NCBI RefSeq assembly: GCF_014200405.1
Contig: NZ_JACHBQ010000001.1
Location: forward strand, 1 to 64,000
DNA from: Cryobacterium roopkundense
Lineage (GTDB): Bacteria; Actinomycetota; Actinomycetes; Actinomycetales; Microbacteriaceae
DNA: 64,000 bases
Direction of reading: 5' to 3'
The notes beneath the pieces are model-generated. The model ran no database searches and was not told the DNA's origin. It saw only the letters and a list, made by a program, of their open reading frames with translations. Position 1 is the stretch's first letter, and every line of letters begins with the position of its first letter. The translations under genes and the position numbers were made by a program. This document shows positions 8,389 to 16,639 of the stretch, one piece after another.

Positions 8389-9189
8389 TCAGTTGCGGCG
8401 TTTGCCGCCCTTGGCCCGCGTCGGGCGGGTGCGACCGGGGGCGGCCTCCTGCCGTTTGCGCACGGCGGGCTTGGCCTGCGCGGCGGCGACCCGAATGGCC
8501 TTCGCGGCCGCCTTGGCCTTGTCGGTCTTCTTCGGTTTGCGGGGCGGCTTGGCTCCCGGCGCGCGTTCTTCCTCGGGCGGCGCTGCCGCTCTCGAACTTG
8601 CGCTTGAGCGGCCGCGCACGATGCCGATGAACTCTTCCACGTCGTCGGTGGTCTCCGCGGTGATCCAGGCGAGGGCGATCTGGGTCTCGGGCACGCCGTC
8701 GACCGGGCGGGAGATCACGTCTTTGCGGCCGTACAGGCGGGCGATCGAATGCGGCACGATGATGATGCCCACGCCGGCCGCGACCTGCTCCATCACGTCG
8801 TCCAGGTCGCGCATGGCGGGAAGCGGCCGGCGGGTTTCGTCGCGCACCTCGACGGCTATGTCACGCCACGCGGGCACCTCGTCCGGATGCTGGAGCAGGT
8901 GTTCGTCTGCGAGGTCTTCGAGCGCGACGGTGTCGGCATCCGCTATGGCGTGGCCCTTGGCTGCCACCACGACGGGCACCTCGCTGTAGAGTCCGATTAC
9001 GCTCAGCTGTGCCTCGTCGATGGGCAGCCGCACGAGGCTGACCTCGGCGCGACCGTCGAGAAGGACGGAGACCTGCTCGCTCGTTTCGGTGCGAAATACG
9101 TTGAGGGGAACGTCTGGGCGTCGTTCGGCCCAGATGCGAGTCCACTTGGTGGGAGTCACACCGGCGACGAAGGCAATGGAAAAGCTCAC
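8389..9189 (-). CDS. LysR-type effector domain without HTH, basic C-terminal tail
   Basis: A protein of about 266 residues. Residues 1-185 match the substrate-binding domain of LysR regulators: PTKWTRIW, then LLDGRAEVSLVRLPID, VPVVVAAKGHAI, and the hinge VAAGVGIIIVPHSIARLY. The N-terminal helix-turn-helix that LysR proteins need is absent. The last 75 residues are Ala/Lys/Arg/Pro-rich and histone-like. The GTG at 9189 is preferred because GAAAGG lies 6 nt upstream; an ATG at 9195 sits too close to it. It is divergent from a DUF5997-like gene 64 nt away. Confidence 0.75.
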   Translation of the reverse strand: MSFSIAFVAGVTPTKWTRIWAERRPDVPLNVFRTETSEQVSVLLDGRAEVSLVRLPIDEAQLSVIGLYSEVPVVVAAKGHAIADADTVALEDLADEHLLQHPDEVPAWRDIAVEVRDETRRPLPAMRDLDDVMEQVAAGVGIIIVPHSIARLYGRKDVISRPVDGVPETQIALAWITAETTDDVEEFIGIVRGRSSASSRAAAPPEEERAPGAKPPRKPKKTDKAKAAAKAIRVAAAQAKPAVRKRQEAAPGRTRPTRAKGGKRRN

Positions 9190-9241
9190 CGGCATCCTTT
9201 CATGCAGCGTCGAAAGCCCCAACAGGGGTGCTCTCAGGCTA

Positions 9242-9247
9242 TATCCT
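9242..9247 (+). promoter_or_regulatory. Leaderless -10 of the DUF5997-like gene
   Basis: TATCCT lies exactly 6 nt before the ATG at 9254, with no Shine-Dalgarno sequence between. Transcription would start at or beside the start codon. Confidence 0.5.
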
Positions 9248-9253
9248 TAGACA

Positions 9254-9697
9254 ATGAGTGCCGAAAAGAAAACCCAGACCATGAAGCCTGCCACGGCGGC
9301 CCAGAAACTCGGGATTCTGCTCGACGCGGCACCCGAAGACTTCCAGACCGCCCTGGTGACGCGCACGCAGCTGGCTGCTCTGATGGAGACGCCGCCGGAG
9401 TGGCTCGTTGAGCTGCGCGCCAACGGACCGCACCCCAAGCAGGTCGTCGCCGCCAAGCTCGGCGTGTCGATCTCCGGGCTCGCGCGCAGCGGCGCCACAG
9501 AGCCGCTCACGACGGCCGAGATCAGCGCCCTGCTGCAGCAGCCGCCGGCGTGGCTCGTGCTCGAGCGTTCCACCCAGGCCGGCGTTCGCGCCGACCAGAT
9601 CGTGGTGAAGGAACGCGACGCCCAGCGCGCCGCGAAGAAGGCGCATATCGAGCGTCAGGCCGCGCAGGAGCTCGCCAAGGAAAACCGCAAGAACTAG
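9254..9697 (+). CDS. DUF5997-like helical protein
   Basis: A 147-residue soluble protein I recognise, from recalled similarity, as the actinobacterial DUF5997 family. Two related segments (TRTQLAALMETPPEWLVEL and LTTAEISALLQQPPAWLVLE) each end in a Pro-Pro-x-Trp-Leu-Val motif. Between them is PHPKQVVAAKLGVSISGLAR, which looks like a helix-turn-helix. The C-terminus is a charged helix. It begins without a ribosome-binding site. It is divergent from an HTH-less LysR effector domain, so it may supply the DNA-binding half of a split regulator (inference). Confidence 0.75.
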   Translation: MSAEKKTQTMKPATAAQKLGILLDAAPEDFQTALVTRTQLAALMETPPEWLVELRANGPHPKQVVAAKLGVSISGLARSGATEPLTTAEISALLQQPPAWLVLERSTQAGVRADQIVVKERDAQRAAKKAHIERQAAQELAKENRKN

Positions 9698-9721
9698 CGT
9701 CGCCGCGTCGCCGCGTCGCCG
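9698..9721. repeat. Three tandem copies of an 8-bp unit
   Basis: CGTCGCCG is repeated three times, starting at the first base after the DUF5997-like stop codon. It sits in the 162-nt gap before a convergent esterase gene. Apart from this repeat I see nothing clear in that gap. Confidence 0.8.
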
Positions 9722-9859
9722 AGGTCATGCGCCCGAAAGCTGCAGCTGCGGCTGTAATTTCAGGGGCACGAGCAGGGTTCGGGCGCACGTTCGGCCGCGC
9801 CGCAGGTCTGCCCTCGCGGTAGATCCGGCGCGACGGGCGGCATCCGCTCGCGAGACCGC

Positions 9860-10507
9860 CTAGTTGTACTGGGCGCGCAGGAACGCGACCACGTCGGCGA
9901 GCTCGGTCTGTGAGACGGAGTGGGCCATTCCCTCGTAGATGCGCTCTGTGAGGGTCGAATGCCCCGGAAGCCAGGCCTGTGTGCGGTCGATGGCACTTGC
10001 GACGATGATTGGATCGGCGGTTCCGCGTCCCCAGAACACCGGCAGGCGGCTCTCGGCCAGGGCGGCATCGCCGGCATTCGGCGCGCTCGGCACGAATCCC
10101 GAGAGCTGAACGGCGAACGAGAACCGATCGGGCGCCTGTCGCAGCAACTGCAGGGCCATCGCGCCACCCTGCGAGAATCCCAGCAGGCCAACGGATGTCG
10201 GCTGTTCCTCGAGTCCGTCGAGCCACTCGAGCACGGCGGCGGTGGCAGCCTCAACCGAAGCGTCATCCGGATTGCCAGGATCACTGATCGGGAACCACGC
10301 CCAGCCGCCCCCGGCCGGAAGCGGCGCGCGCAGCGCCGCGATCACGGGTTCGAGTGGCAGGTGCGGTGTGAGCGAGAACAGATCGCCCTCGTGCGAGCCG
10401 TAGCCGTGCAGGATGAGCAGCAGCGGGCGACCCACCCGGTCGGCGGCGGAGGCCGACCAGAGCACGGCAGCCGTGTCGATCGGCACGATGTTGTTGCTGT
10501 TGTCCAT
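9860..10507 (-). CDS. Phospholipase/carboxylesterase-family alpha/beta hydrolase
   Basis: A 215-residue serine hydrolase of the PF02230 type. Seen: the oxyanion segment LLILHGYGSHEGD, nucleophile elbow GFSQGGAM, the acid loop GTADPII, and the catalytic histidine in GMAHSVS. There is no signal peptide, so it is cytoplasmic. The substrate is likely a small ester or lysophospholipid. The ATG at 10507 is preceded by GAAGGG. The gene is monocistronic and divergent from the next gene across a 266-nt region where I see no other feature. Confidence 0.88.
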   Translation of the reverse strand: MDNSNNIVPIDTAAVLWSASAADRVGRPLLLILHGYGSHEGDLFSLTPHLPLEPVIAALRAPLPAGGGWAWFPISDPGNPDDASVEAATAAVLEWLDGLEEQPTSVGLLGFSQGGAMALQLLRQAPDRFSFAVQLSGFVPSAPNAGDAALAESRLPVFWGRGTADPIIVASAIDRTQAWLPGHSTLTERIYEGMAHSVSQTELADVVAFLRAQYN

Positions 10508-10773
10508 TGGTGCCCTTCACTTCGCGAATAGGTCAATCCTTTCATTGCATGGCAATCTTTGCGCCTGCGTGTCCCCGCGTATCCCCGCCTGCCGCCGCCC
10601 GTTTTCAGTCCGCGTGGCCAATTCGGGCTATTCGCCCGCGGATGCGGCGGTCGTCCCGAAATTCCGAGGTCGGCATCCGCTCGCCCCCTGAACTTCCTGA
10701 ACGCGCCTCGCCAGAGGATCGCAAAGTGTGCTGGCCGCGCGCATCTGCGTCCGCGGTGCGCAAGAATGAACCC

Positions 10774-11358
10774 ATGAGCGTGCGCACACCTGACCCCGAT
10801 CCGGACTGGCTGCCGAAAGGCGATACCGGCGTACCGAACAGCAATCCGGCCTGGCTGAAAGACGTCGAGCTCGCGGAGATCCGCCGGCGGCTGCCCATCC
10901 TCTACATCGAAGCCGTCCCCGTGCGCGTTGACGGCCTCGGCCAGGTGGTGGAGGTCGGTGTGCTGCTGCGCGCCCGGCCCACCGGAGAAATGACGCGCAC
11001 CCTCGTCTCCGGACGTGTCATGTACGGCGAGACGCTGCGCGACGCGCTGTTCCGTCATCTCGAGAAAGACCTCGGCCCGATGGCTTTCCCGCAGATGCCG
11101 GTGAGCCCGATTCCGTTCACGGTCGCGGAATATTTCCCGCTGCCCGGCATCACTGCCTTCACGGACGACCGCCAGCACGCCGTCTCGCTGGCCTACGTCG
11201 TACCCGTCACGGGAACGTGCGATCCACGTCAGGATGCGCTCGAGATCACCTGGATGACACCCGAGGAAGCAGTGTCGCCCGGAGTATCCGCCGAGATGGA
11301 AGGCGGCCGCGGGGCGCTGCTGCGCGCCGCGATGGCCTCCGTCGGGCTGCTGCGCTGA
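10774..11358 (+). CDS. NUDIX-like hydrolase (DUF4916-type)
   Basis: A 194-residue protein resembling the actinobacterial NUDIX/DUF4916 family. Seen: the N-terminal segment NPAWLKDVEL, a beta-strand core (LPILYIEAVPVRVD), the sugar/nucleotide region SGRVMYGETLRDALFRHLEK, and a late acidic segment ITWMTPEEA. The canonical NUDIX box is not complete, which fits DUF4916 members. The ATG at 10774 is preferred over an upstream open extension that lacks family character. The insertion sequence lies 42 nt after its stop and leaves it intact. Confidence 0.7.
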   Translation: MSVRTPDPDPDWLPKGDTGVPNSNPAWLKDVELAEIRRRLPILYIEAVPVRVDGLGQVVEVGVLLRARPTGEMTRTLVSGRVMYGETLRDALFRHLEKDLGPMAFPQMPVSPIPFTVAEYFPLPGITAFTDDRQHAVSLAYVVPVTGTCDPRQDALEITWMTPEEAVSPGVSAEMEGGRGALLRAAMASVGLLR

Positions 11359-11395
11359 CGTTCTGAAGCGGATGCGGCTCGCCAGAGGCGAGTGT

Positions 11396-11400
11396 CTTAG
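11396..11400. repeat. Target-site duplication, left copy
   Basis: CTTAG lies immediately outside the left end of the insertion sequence and is repeated at 13054-13058. Confidence 0.85.
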
Positions 11401-13053
11401 CCTGAATCCACCGATCGGGATCGAGATCTGACGGCGCGTTAAACCGAGAATGCCCATCTGATCAGGTAAATTAGGACTTGTCAAGAGTTCAGATTTACCA
11501 ACCAGAGGAGCATCTCGTAGATGCAAGTTTCCCACACCAACCGCGCCGTTTCTGCATCATTCACCGACCCGAATCTCGTGTCGTCGGCGGGCTTGGTCCC
11601 GATCATGAAATTAGCCGCCCGTGCGGGGTTGGCGACCTTGGCCGATCAGTGGCTGAGCGTCCCCACCGACAAGGGCGCCAACGCCGGTCTGAAAGTCACG
11701 TCTCTGGTCGGCGGCATGGTCGCCGGCGCGGACTCCATCGACGACCTCGCCATTCTTCGTCACGGCGGCATGCGGAAAATCTTCAGCAACTGCTACGCGC
11801 CGTCAACGTTGGGGTCGTTTCTGCGCGCGTTCACGTTCGGTCACGTCCGGCAGCTCGACGCCGTCGCTTCCCGCTTCGTGCGGGGCCTGGCCGCGGAAAC
11901 TCCGTTGCTCGTGCACGACACCGACGGCTACATGTTCCTCGACGTCGACGACACCATCATCGAAGTTCACGGCCACCAGAAGGAAGGCTCCGGCTACGGG
12001 TACTCCGGGGTGCGCGGCCTCAACGCGATCCTCGCGACAGTCAAGACGGACGTATCGGCGCCGATCATCATCGGCCAGCGACTCCGGCGCGGTGCCTGCG
12101 GATCACCGCGCGGCGCGGCCCGTCTGATCCGTGACGCCCTCGCCACGATCAAACGGCTCCGCGGAGCGGGAAAAGCACGCGTGCTCTTTCGTGCCGACTC
12201 AGCGTTCTACGGGCACGCCTCCATCAGCGCAGCCCTCAAAGCCGGCGCCGACGTTTCGGTCACTGCCCGGATGGACCCCGCCATCAAACGAGCGATCGGA
12301 ACGATCCCCGGCGCTGCCTGGACCGCAATTGAATACACCAACGCCATCTATGACGAAGGCAGCAAAACATGGATCAGTAACGCCGAAGTCGCCGAGGTCC
12401 CGTTCACCGCGTTCACCTCGCGCAAGAAGAGCGAGCACATCACCGGGCGCTTGGCCGTGCGGCGGATCCCGGAACTGAACAAGAAAAACCTCGACCAGCC
12501 AACCCTGTTCGACACCCACCGATTCCACGCCTTTTTCACCACCAGCACCCTCGACACCGTCACCGCCGACAAAACCCACCGCGCCCACGCGGCGATCGAG
12601 CTCGTGAATTCCGACCTCAAAAGCAGCGCCCTGGCGCACCTACCCTCCGGTGTATTCACCGCCAACGCCGCCTGGCTGGTCATGGCCGTCATGGCGTTTA
12701 ACCTCACCCGCGCCGCCGCGACGATCGCGGGAAACGGTCTCAGCCGATCGACCACCGCAACGATCCGCCGGAAACTTGTCAGCGTCCCCGCACGAATCTC
12801 AACCTCGGCGCGGCGCGTGACATTGCACCTGCCCGAACACTGGCCTTGGGAGAAACCCTGGACGGCCCTGTTCACAAAGAACTTCCGGCCCCAACAACCC
12901 GCCCCCACCTGACCAACCAGCCGACACCGACATCAACAGGAGCACCAGTGGAACACCCGGGCCGCGAGACCCGGACCACAACCACGCCCGAAACTCCGAA
13001 AGCTCGCCGAAACAAAATCAGGATCCGATCAGAGGTCGACCGGTGGATTCAGG
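11401..13053 (+). mobile_element. Complete IS1380-family insertion sequence
   Basis: A 1653-bp element. The left end begins CCTGAATCCACCGATCG and the right end, reversed, reads CCTGAATCCACCGGTCG: terminal inverted repeats with one mismatch in 17. Both sides are flanked by CTTAG, the 4-5 bp duplication expected for this family. It carries a single full-length transposase gene preceded by 120 nt with a plausible promoter. The right copy of the duplication contains the stop codon of the adjacent nucleoside hydrolase gene. Near-identical ends and an open transposase frame suggest recent insertion. Confidence 0.93.
11521..12912 (+). CDS. IS1380-family DDE transposase
   Basis: A 463-residue transposase, full length for the family. 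The start ATG follows GAGGAG at 10-nt spacing. Candidate catalytic acids: the first Asp in VHDTDGYM (about residue 133), the second in RADSAFYG (about 226), and the Glu in AAIELVNSDLK (about 359). The region HGHQKEGSGYGYSG after the first Asp is also typical of IS1380. No frameshift or stop interrupts it, so the element is probably still mobile. Confidence 0.93.
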   Translation: MQVSHTNRAVSASFTDPNLVSSAGLVPIMKLAARAGLATLADQWLSVPTDKGANAGLKVTSLVGGMVAGADSIDDLAILRHGGMRKIFSNCYAPSTLGSFLRAFTFGHVRQLDAVASRFVRGLAAETPLLVHDTDGYMFLDVDDTIIEVHGHQKEGSGYGYSGVRGLNAILATVKTDVSAPIIIGQRLRRGACGSPRGAARLIRDALATIKRLRGAGKARVLFRADSAFYGHASISAALKAGADVSVTARMDPAIKRAIGTIPGAAWTAIEYTNAIYDEGSKTWISNAEVAEVPFTAFTSRKKSEHITGRLAVRRIPELNKKNLDQPTLFDTHRFHAFFTTSTLDTVTADKTHRAHAAIELVNSDLKSSALAHLPSGVFTANAAWLVMAVMAFNLTRAAATIAGNGLSRSTTATIRRKLVSVPARISTSARRVTLHLPEHWPWEKPWTALFTKNFRPQQPAPT

Positions 13054-13058
13054 CTTAG
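13054..13058. repeat. Target-site duplication, right copy
   Basis: CTTAG directly outside the right inverted repeat, matching 11396-11400. Bases 13055-13057 are the reversed stop codon TAA of the nucleoside hydrolase gene. Confidence 0.85.
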
Positions 13059-14020
13059 CCCAGACCGAGGGTGGCGAGGAAGAGCCGCGCGTAGCGGGGC
13101 GCGTCCACGTCGAGGGCTACCTCCACCGTCTCCCACTCTTCAGCGAGGCCGTGCACGATGTCTTCGCCCGGATGCCGGCGCAGGTCCACGAGGGTCTGGC
13201 CGCGCCCATAGCCGGAGAGCTGGATGCGCACCGGCCGCATTTCCGTGCGGAGCGCCCCGGGGTCGACGAGCGCGCACACCGCACCGGCGTCGCCGATGAG
13301 CCCCGAGTATTCGCTCGTACGGTCGGCACCGAGCACGATGCGGTTGGTCAGCAGCGAACCGACCACCCTGCCGAGTTCCGAGGAGCCCGTTGCCAGAGCG
13401 GATGCCGCGGGCTCGGCGATTCCGACCTGGTTGAACACGTCGAGGCCGTACATGAAAGTGGGAATTCCGGAGTCGAGAACGATCGCAGCGGCCTCGGGGT
13501 CGTGCCACACGTTGAATTCGGCCACGGCGGTGGCGTTGCCCACGCTCGCGGACCCGCCCATGAACACGATGCGCTCGATGTTCGAGGTGAGATCCGGGTA
13601 CTGACGCAGGAGCAAAGCAAGGTTGGTCTGCGGGGCGAGCGCCACGAGCGTGACCGGGTGGGGACTGGCCTCGATGAGCGTGCGCATGAGTTCGATCGAG
13701 CTCACGTCGCGGGCGCGCCGATCGCTCGGCGGCAGGCGCAGGGTGCCGAGACCGCCCTCGCCGTGCACGTGCGAGGCCGAACGGGCGGGTTCAAGCAACG
13801 GGCGGCGTGCTCCTGCGGCCACCGGAATATCAGGGGCGCCGGCCACATCGAGGATGCGCAGCGTGTTCTCCACGACCCGCTCGAGGGAGGCGTTGCCGGC
13901 CACGCAGCTGATGCCGAGAACGTCGAGCCCTGGGTGGGCGACGGCGAACAGGATTGCGAGGGCGTCGTCGACACCCGTATCGACGTCGAGGATGACAGGG
14001 ATGGCTGGCGAGGTAGGCAT
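13055..14020 (-). CDS. Inosine/uridine-preferring nucleoside hydrolase
   Basis: A 321-residue enzyme that splits ribonucleosides into base and ribose. Seen: the calcium-binding N-terminal VILDVDTGVDDALA, the middle motif FMGGSASVGN, EFNVWHDPEAA, and the late GDAGAVCALVDP. Full family length, cytoplasmic. The ATG lies 6 nt after TAGGCT, so its mRNA is probably leaderless. Its stop codon lies within the target duplication of the insertion sequence, so the protein is unchanged but its 3' flank has been replaced by IS sequence. Confidence 0.92.
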   Translation of the reverse strand: MPTSPAIPVILDVDTGVDDALAILFAVAHPGLDVLGISCVAGNASLERVVENTLRILDVAGAPDIPVAAGARRPLLEPARSASHVHGEGGLGTLRLPPSDRRARDVSSIELMRTLIEASPHPVTLVALAPQTNLALLLRQYPDLTSNIERIVFMGGSASVGNATAVAEFNVWHDPEAAAIVLDSGIPTFMYGLDVFNQVGIAEPAASALATGSSELGRVVGSLLTNRIVLGADRTSEYSGLIGDAGAVCALVDPGALRTEMRPVRIQLSGYGRGQTLVDLRRHPGEDIVHGLAEEWETVEVALDVDAPRYARLFLATLGLG

Positions 14021-14026
14021 CCGTTC

Positions 14027-14032
14027 AGCCTA
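14027..14032 (-). promoter_or_regulatory. Leaderless -10 of the nucleoside hydrolase gene
   Basis: TAGGCT (on the minus strand) lies exactly 6 nt before the ATG, and no Shine-Dalgarno sequence is present. Confidence 0.5.
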
Positions 14033-14054
14033 GTTCGCCGGCCGGGGTCGCGGC

Positions 14055-14171
14055 GCGCTGCTGTGGCCGCACGCCGCCGCTGTAGCGGTAGCGTGCCGCG
14101 GTTCAGGCGCTACCCGCGGCGCACAGCGCTGCTGTGGCGGCGCGCGACCGCTACGGCGGTGGCGTGCCGCG
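14055..14171. repeat. Two imperfect 46-bp direct repeats with hairpins
   Basis: Bases 14055-14100 and 14126-14171 match at 38 of 46 positions. Each copy holds a small palindrome (CCGCTGTAGCGG and ACCGCTACGGCGGT). They fill most of the 208-nt gap between the nucleoside hydrolase promoter and the end of the acetyltransferase gene. They may act as a terminator or be a degenerate repeat. Confidence 0.7.
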
Positions 14172-14228
14172 ACAACGGCGCGGCACCGTGGCTGGTGGCT
14201 GGTGGCTCGCCGCGGGCCAGCGGTCGCC

Positions 14229-14723
14229 CTAGCGAACCAGGCGAACCTCGTGCAGCTGCTCCCCGAGCACCTCTTCAACCTTCTCGTGGCCGTCGGGTGC
14301 GTACCCGTTGCGGGCATAGAACGCGTGGGCGCGGGGGTTGTCCGCAGCCACCCACAGAATTGAGGGGCCGGGATCGACAACGGCGTCGAACATCCGCTGG
14401 CCGGCTCCGGTGCCCTGATACGCCTTCAGAAGGTACATCACGGTGAGCTCGCGGGTGCCGGCCGGCTGGTCCTCGTCGTGGGTGGGTGCGCTGCCCGCGA
14501 AGCCGATGATTTCGCCCTCGACGAGGGCGACGACCTGGCGATACTGCGCGCCCCTGGTCGTGATGCCGTGCCACATGGCGGCGAGGCGTTCGGGCCGCAG
14601 CTTCGACAGAGCCGCGGCGGTGAGCAGGTGATCGTAGGTTTCGTGCCAGCAGGCCGCGTGCACGCGACCGAGGCTGTCGGCATCCGCTTCTTCGACGGGC
14701 CGAACGACAACAGTGGTGTTCAT
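14229..14723 (-). CDS. GNAT-family N-acetyltransferase
   Basis: A 164-residue acetyltransferase. Seen: the N-terminal helix ADSLGRVHAACWHETY, the beta-4 strand and acetyl-CoA loop MYLLKAYQGTGAGQRMFD (the Q-x-x-G-x-G/A pattern), and the late NPRAHAFYARNGY typical of ribosomal or small-molecule GNATs. The ATG at 14723 is chosen over an upstream in-frame extension because TACAGT stands exactly 6 nt before it (leaderless). The acceptor substrate is unknown. Confidence 0.88.
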   Translation of the reverse strand: MNTTVVVRPVEEADADSLGRVHAACWHETYDHLLTAAALSKLRPERLAAMWHGITTRGAQYRQVVALVEGEIIGFAGSAPTHDEDQPAGTRELTVMYLLKAYQGTGAGQRMFDAVVDPGPSILWVAADNPRAHAFYARNGYAPDGHEKVEEVLGEQLHEVRLVR

Positions 14724-14729
14724 GTAGCG

Positions 14730-14735
14730 ACTGTA
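14730..14735 (-). promoter_or_regulatory. Leaderless -10 of the acetyltransferase gene
   Basis: TACAGT on the minus strand, 6 nt before the ATG, with no ribosome-binding site between. Confidence 0.5.
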
Positions 14736-14794
14736 CCTGCGTTTCGCACCGGCTTTCGCCGCAAGGCAGCCGCATGGCCGAGCGGCGCCGGTGG

Positions 14795-14885
14795 CCAATT
14801 CAGGAAAGGCCCCGGCCGGAGGCGAGACCGGGGCTTGGTTGCGCGCCCGGTGCCGGTGTCTGGCGAGACCCTCCTGAATTCGCCA
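14795..14885. repeat. Small dispersed inverted-repeat element, copy A
   Basis: About 90 bp bounded by CCAATTCAGGA on the left and CTCCTGAATTCGCC on the right, which are inverted copies of AATTCAGGA. A second element with the same ends, but an unrelated centre, lies at 23902-23994. The centre here can also pair (CCCCGGCC with GACCGGGG). Confidence 0.7.
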
Positions 14886-14913
14886 CGGAGGGTGGGTGAG
14901 CTCACACGCAAAA

Positions 14914-14941
14914 CGGGCCGGCCTCGTGAGAGACCGGCCCG
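14914..14941 (-). terminator. Terminator hairpin of the DEAD-box helicase gene
   Basis: CGGGCCGG and CCGGCCCG form an 8-bp perfect stem with a 12-nt loop, 31 nt beyond the helicase stop. On the minus strand it is followed by GTTTTGCG, a short U-tract. Confidence 0.8.
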
Positions 14942-14972
14942 TCAGGCGTGATTCAAGCGGATGCCGCGGGGC

Positions 14973-16562
14973 TTAGCCCTGCGAGCGGCGCGGTGCGCCG
15001 CGGCCTGCTCCACCGGATGCGGCGCCGCGAACGAGGCCGCCCACCTGGAGGCTGCCGACGCGGGGTCCGCCGGAGCGACCCGCTGCCGAGCCCGAGCTGG
15101 TCGTGCGCCCGCCGGCCGCGGGACGGCTGGTGCGACGAGCGCCGCCGGCGGAGGCCGCGTCGCTGCTGTTCGAGCGTCCGCCACGAACCTCGCGGCTGCC
15201 GCTGTCGCGTGCGCCACCATCGCGTGCGCCGGAGTCGCGTCCGCCACGGCTGCCGCCGTCGCGATCGCTGCGCTGGCCGTTGCCGCCCTGTGAGCGACCG
15301 CCCTGTGAACGTCCGCCCTGTGAGCGACCGCCCTGTGACTGGCGCTGCTGCTGCGGCTGCTCGACGCGGGGGAGCGGCTTCACGTAGGCGGCCACGTCGC
15401 CGACGAGAGCGTCGACGGCCGGGGAGGCGGAGTCAACGCGCTGCGGGGTTACCTTGATTGCGGCCTTGCGCAGCAGTGCGTCGGTGTCGCGCTTCTGCTC
15501 GGGGAGCACGACGGTGACGACGTCACCGGCGCTGCCGGCGCGGGCGGTGCGGCCCGAGCGGTGCAGGTACGCCTTGTGCTCTGCGGGCGGGTCAACGTGG
15601 ATGACGAGCTCGATGTCGTCTACGTGAACGCCGCGAGCCGCGACATCCGTTGCCACGAGCACCTTGACGGTGCCGGCGCTGAAGGCCGCGAGGTTGCGGT
15701 CACGGGCGACCTGCGAGAGGTTTCCGTGCAGGTCGACGGCGGGGATTCCGGAGTCGGTGAGGCTCTTGGCGAGCTTCTTGGCCTGGTGCTTGGTGCGCAT
15801 GAAGAGGATGCGACGTCCGCTGCCCGAGGCCAGCTTCTGTACGAGGTCCTTCTTGGAGTCGACGCCGGAGACCTCGAACACGTGGTGGGTCATGGCGGAG
15901 ACGTGGCTGTTTGCCTCGTCGACCGAGTGCATCACCGGGTCGTGCAGGAAGCGGCGGACGATCTTGTCCACGCCGTTGTCGAGCGTGGCGGAGAAGAGCA
16001 TGCGCTGTCCGTTGGATGGCGTCTTGTCGAGGATGCGCGTGACGACGGGCAGGAAGCCCAGGTCGGCCATGTGGTCGGCCTCGTCGAGCACCGTGATCTC
16101 GACGGAATCGAGGTTCACGAAGCCCTGCTTCATGAGGTCTTCGAGGCGGCCGGGGCACGCTACGACGATGTCGACGCCGGATTTGAGGGCGGACACCTGA
16201 CGGTTCTGCGAGACGCCACCGAAGATGGTCGTTGTGTTGAGGCCGTAGGCCTCGGCAAGGGGGGTGATCGCGTTGGTGATCTGCGTGGCGAGCTCGCGAG
16301 TCGGCGCGAGGATCAGGCCGAGCGGGCGACCCGGGCGGCGCTTGCCACCGGCAAGGGTGCCGCCGAGGCGGGACACCATGGGGATGGAAAACGCGAGGGT
16401 CTTGCCCGAGCCGGTCTTTCCGCGTCCGAGAACGTCGCGGCCCTTCAGGGTGTCGGGCAGAGTGTCAACCTGGATAGGGAATGCGCTGTCGATTCCCTGT
16501 GCGGAGAGCACGTTGACGAGGGGGGTGGGCACGCCGAGCGTGCTAAATCTAACTTCAGTCAA
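14973..16562 (-). CDS. DEAD-box RNA helicase with RGG-like tail
   Basis: A 529-residue ATP-dependent RNA helicase. Seen: Walker A GRGKTGSGKT (47-55), PTRELA, DEAD near residue 159, SAT, and HRSGRTARAG. After about residue 400 the tail is low-complexity, rich in Gly, Arg, Ser and Gln with four GGRSQ units, a common RNA-binding extension. The TTG at 16562 is preferred: it has GAAAGG about 9 nt upstream, and the protein then begins TEVRFSTLGVP as in relatives. A longer in-frame extension to 16688 looks non-coding. Likely role in ribosome assembly or cold adaptation. Confidence 0.9.
   Translation of the reverse strand: MTEVRFSTLGVPTPLVNVLSAQGIDSAFPIQVDTLPDTLKGRDVLGRGKTGSGKTLAFSIPMVSRLGGTLAGGKRRPGRPLGLILAPTRELATQITNAITPLAEAYGLNTTTIFGGVSQNRQVSALKSGVDIVVACPGRLEDLMKQGFVNLDSVEITVLDEADHMADLGFLPVVTRILDKTPSNGQRMLFSATLDNGVDKIVRRFLHDPVMHSVDEANSHVSAMTHHVFEVSGVDSKKDLVQKLASGSGRRILFMRTKHQAKKLAKSLTDSGIPAVDLHGNLSQVARDRNLAAFSAGTVKVLVATDVAARGVHVDDIELVIHVDPPAEHKAYLHRSGRTARAGSAGDVVTVVLPEQKRDTDALLRKAAIKVTPQRVDSASPAVDALVGDVAAYVKPLPRVEQPQQQRQSQGGRSQGGRSQGGRSQGGNGQRSDRDGGSRGGRDSGARDGGARDSGSREVRGGRSNSSDAASAGGARRTSRPAAGGRTTSSGSAAGRSGGPRVGSLQVGGLVRGAASGGAGRGAPRRSQG
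15283..15342 (-). repeat. Four tandem 15-bp units in the helicase tail
   Basis: CCGCCCTGTGAGCGA and close variants are repeated four times in frame, encoding the repeated Gly-Gly-Arg-Ser-Gln of the helicase C-terminus. The unit is a multiple of three, so copy-number change would keep the frame. Confidence 0.85.
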
Positions 16563-16639
16563 GAGTGGTGCCTTTCGGGCATCAGACTCCTCGCCGAACC
16601 GAGGCCGCGCATGCGGCTGCCGGAACCAGGAGGATTCAC

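Noticed and set aside
11401..13053. The insertion as a composite transposon with cargo
   Set aside because: Only one transposase gene lies between the inverted repeats and no passenger gene is seen.
15283..15342. Short regular repeats that could suggest a CRISPR array
   Set aside because: Units are adjacent without spacers and encode the Gly-Gly-Arg-Ser-Gln tail of the helicase in frame.
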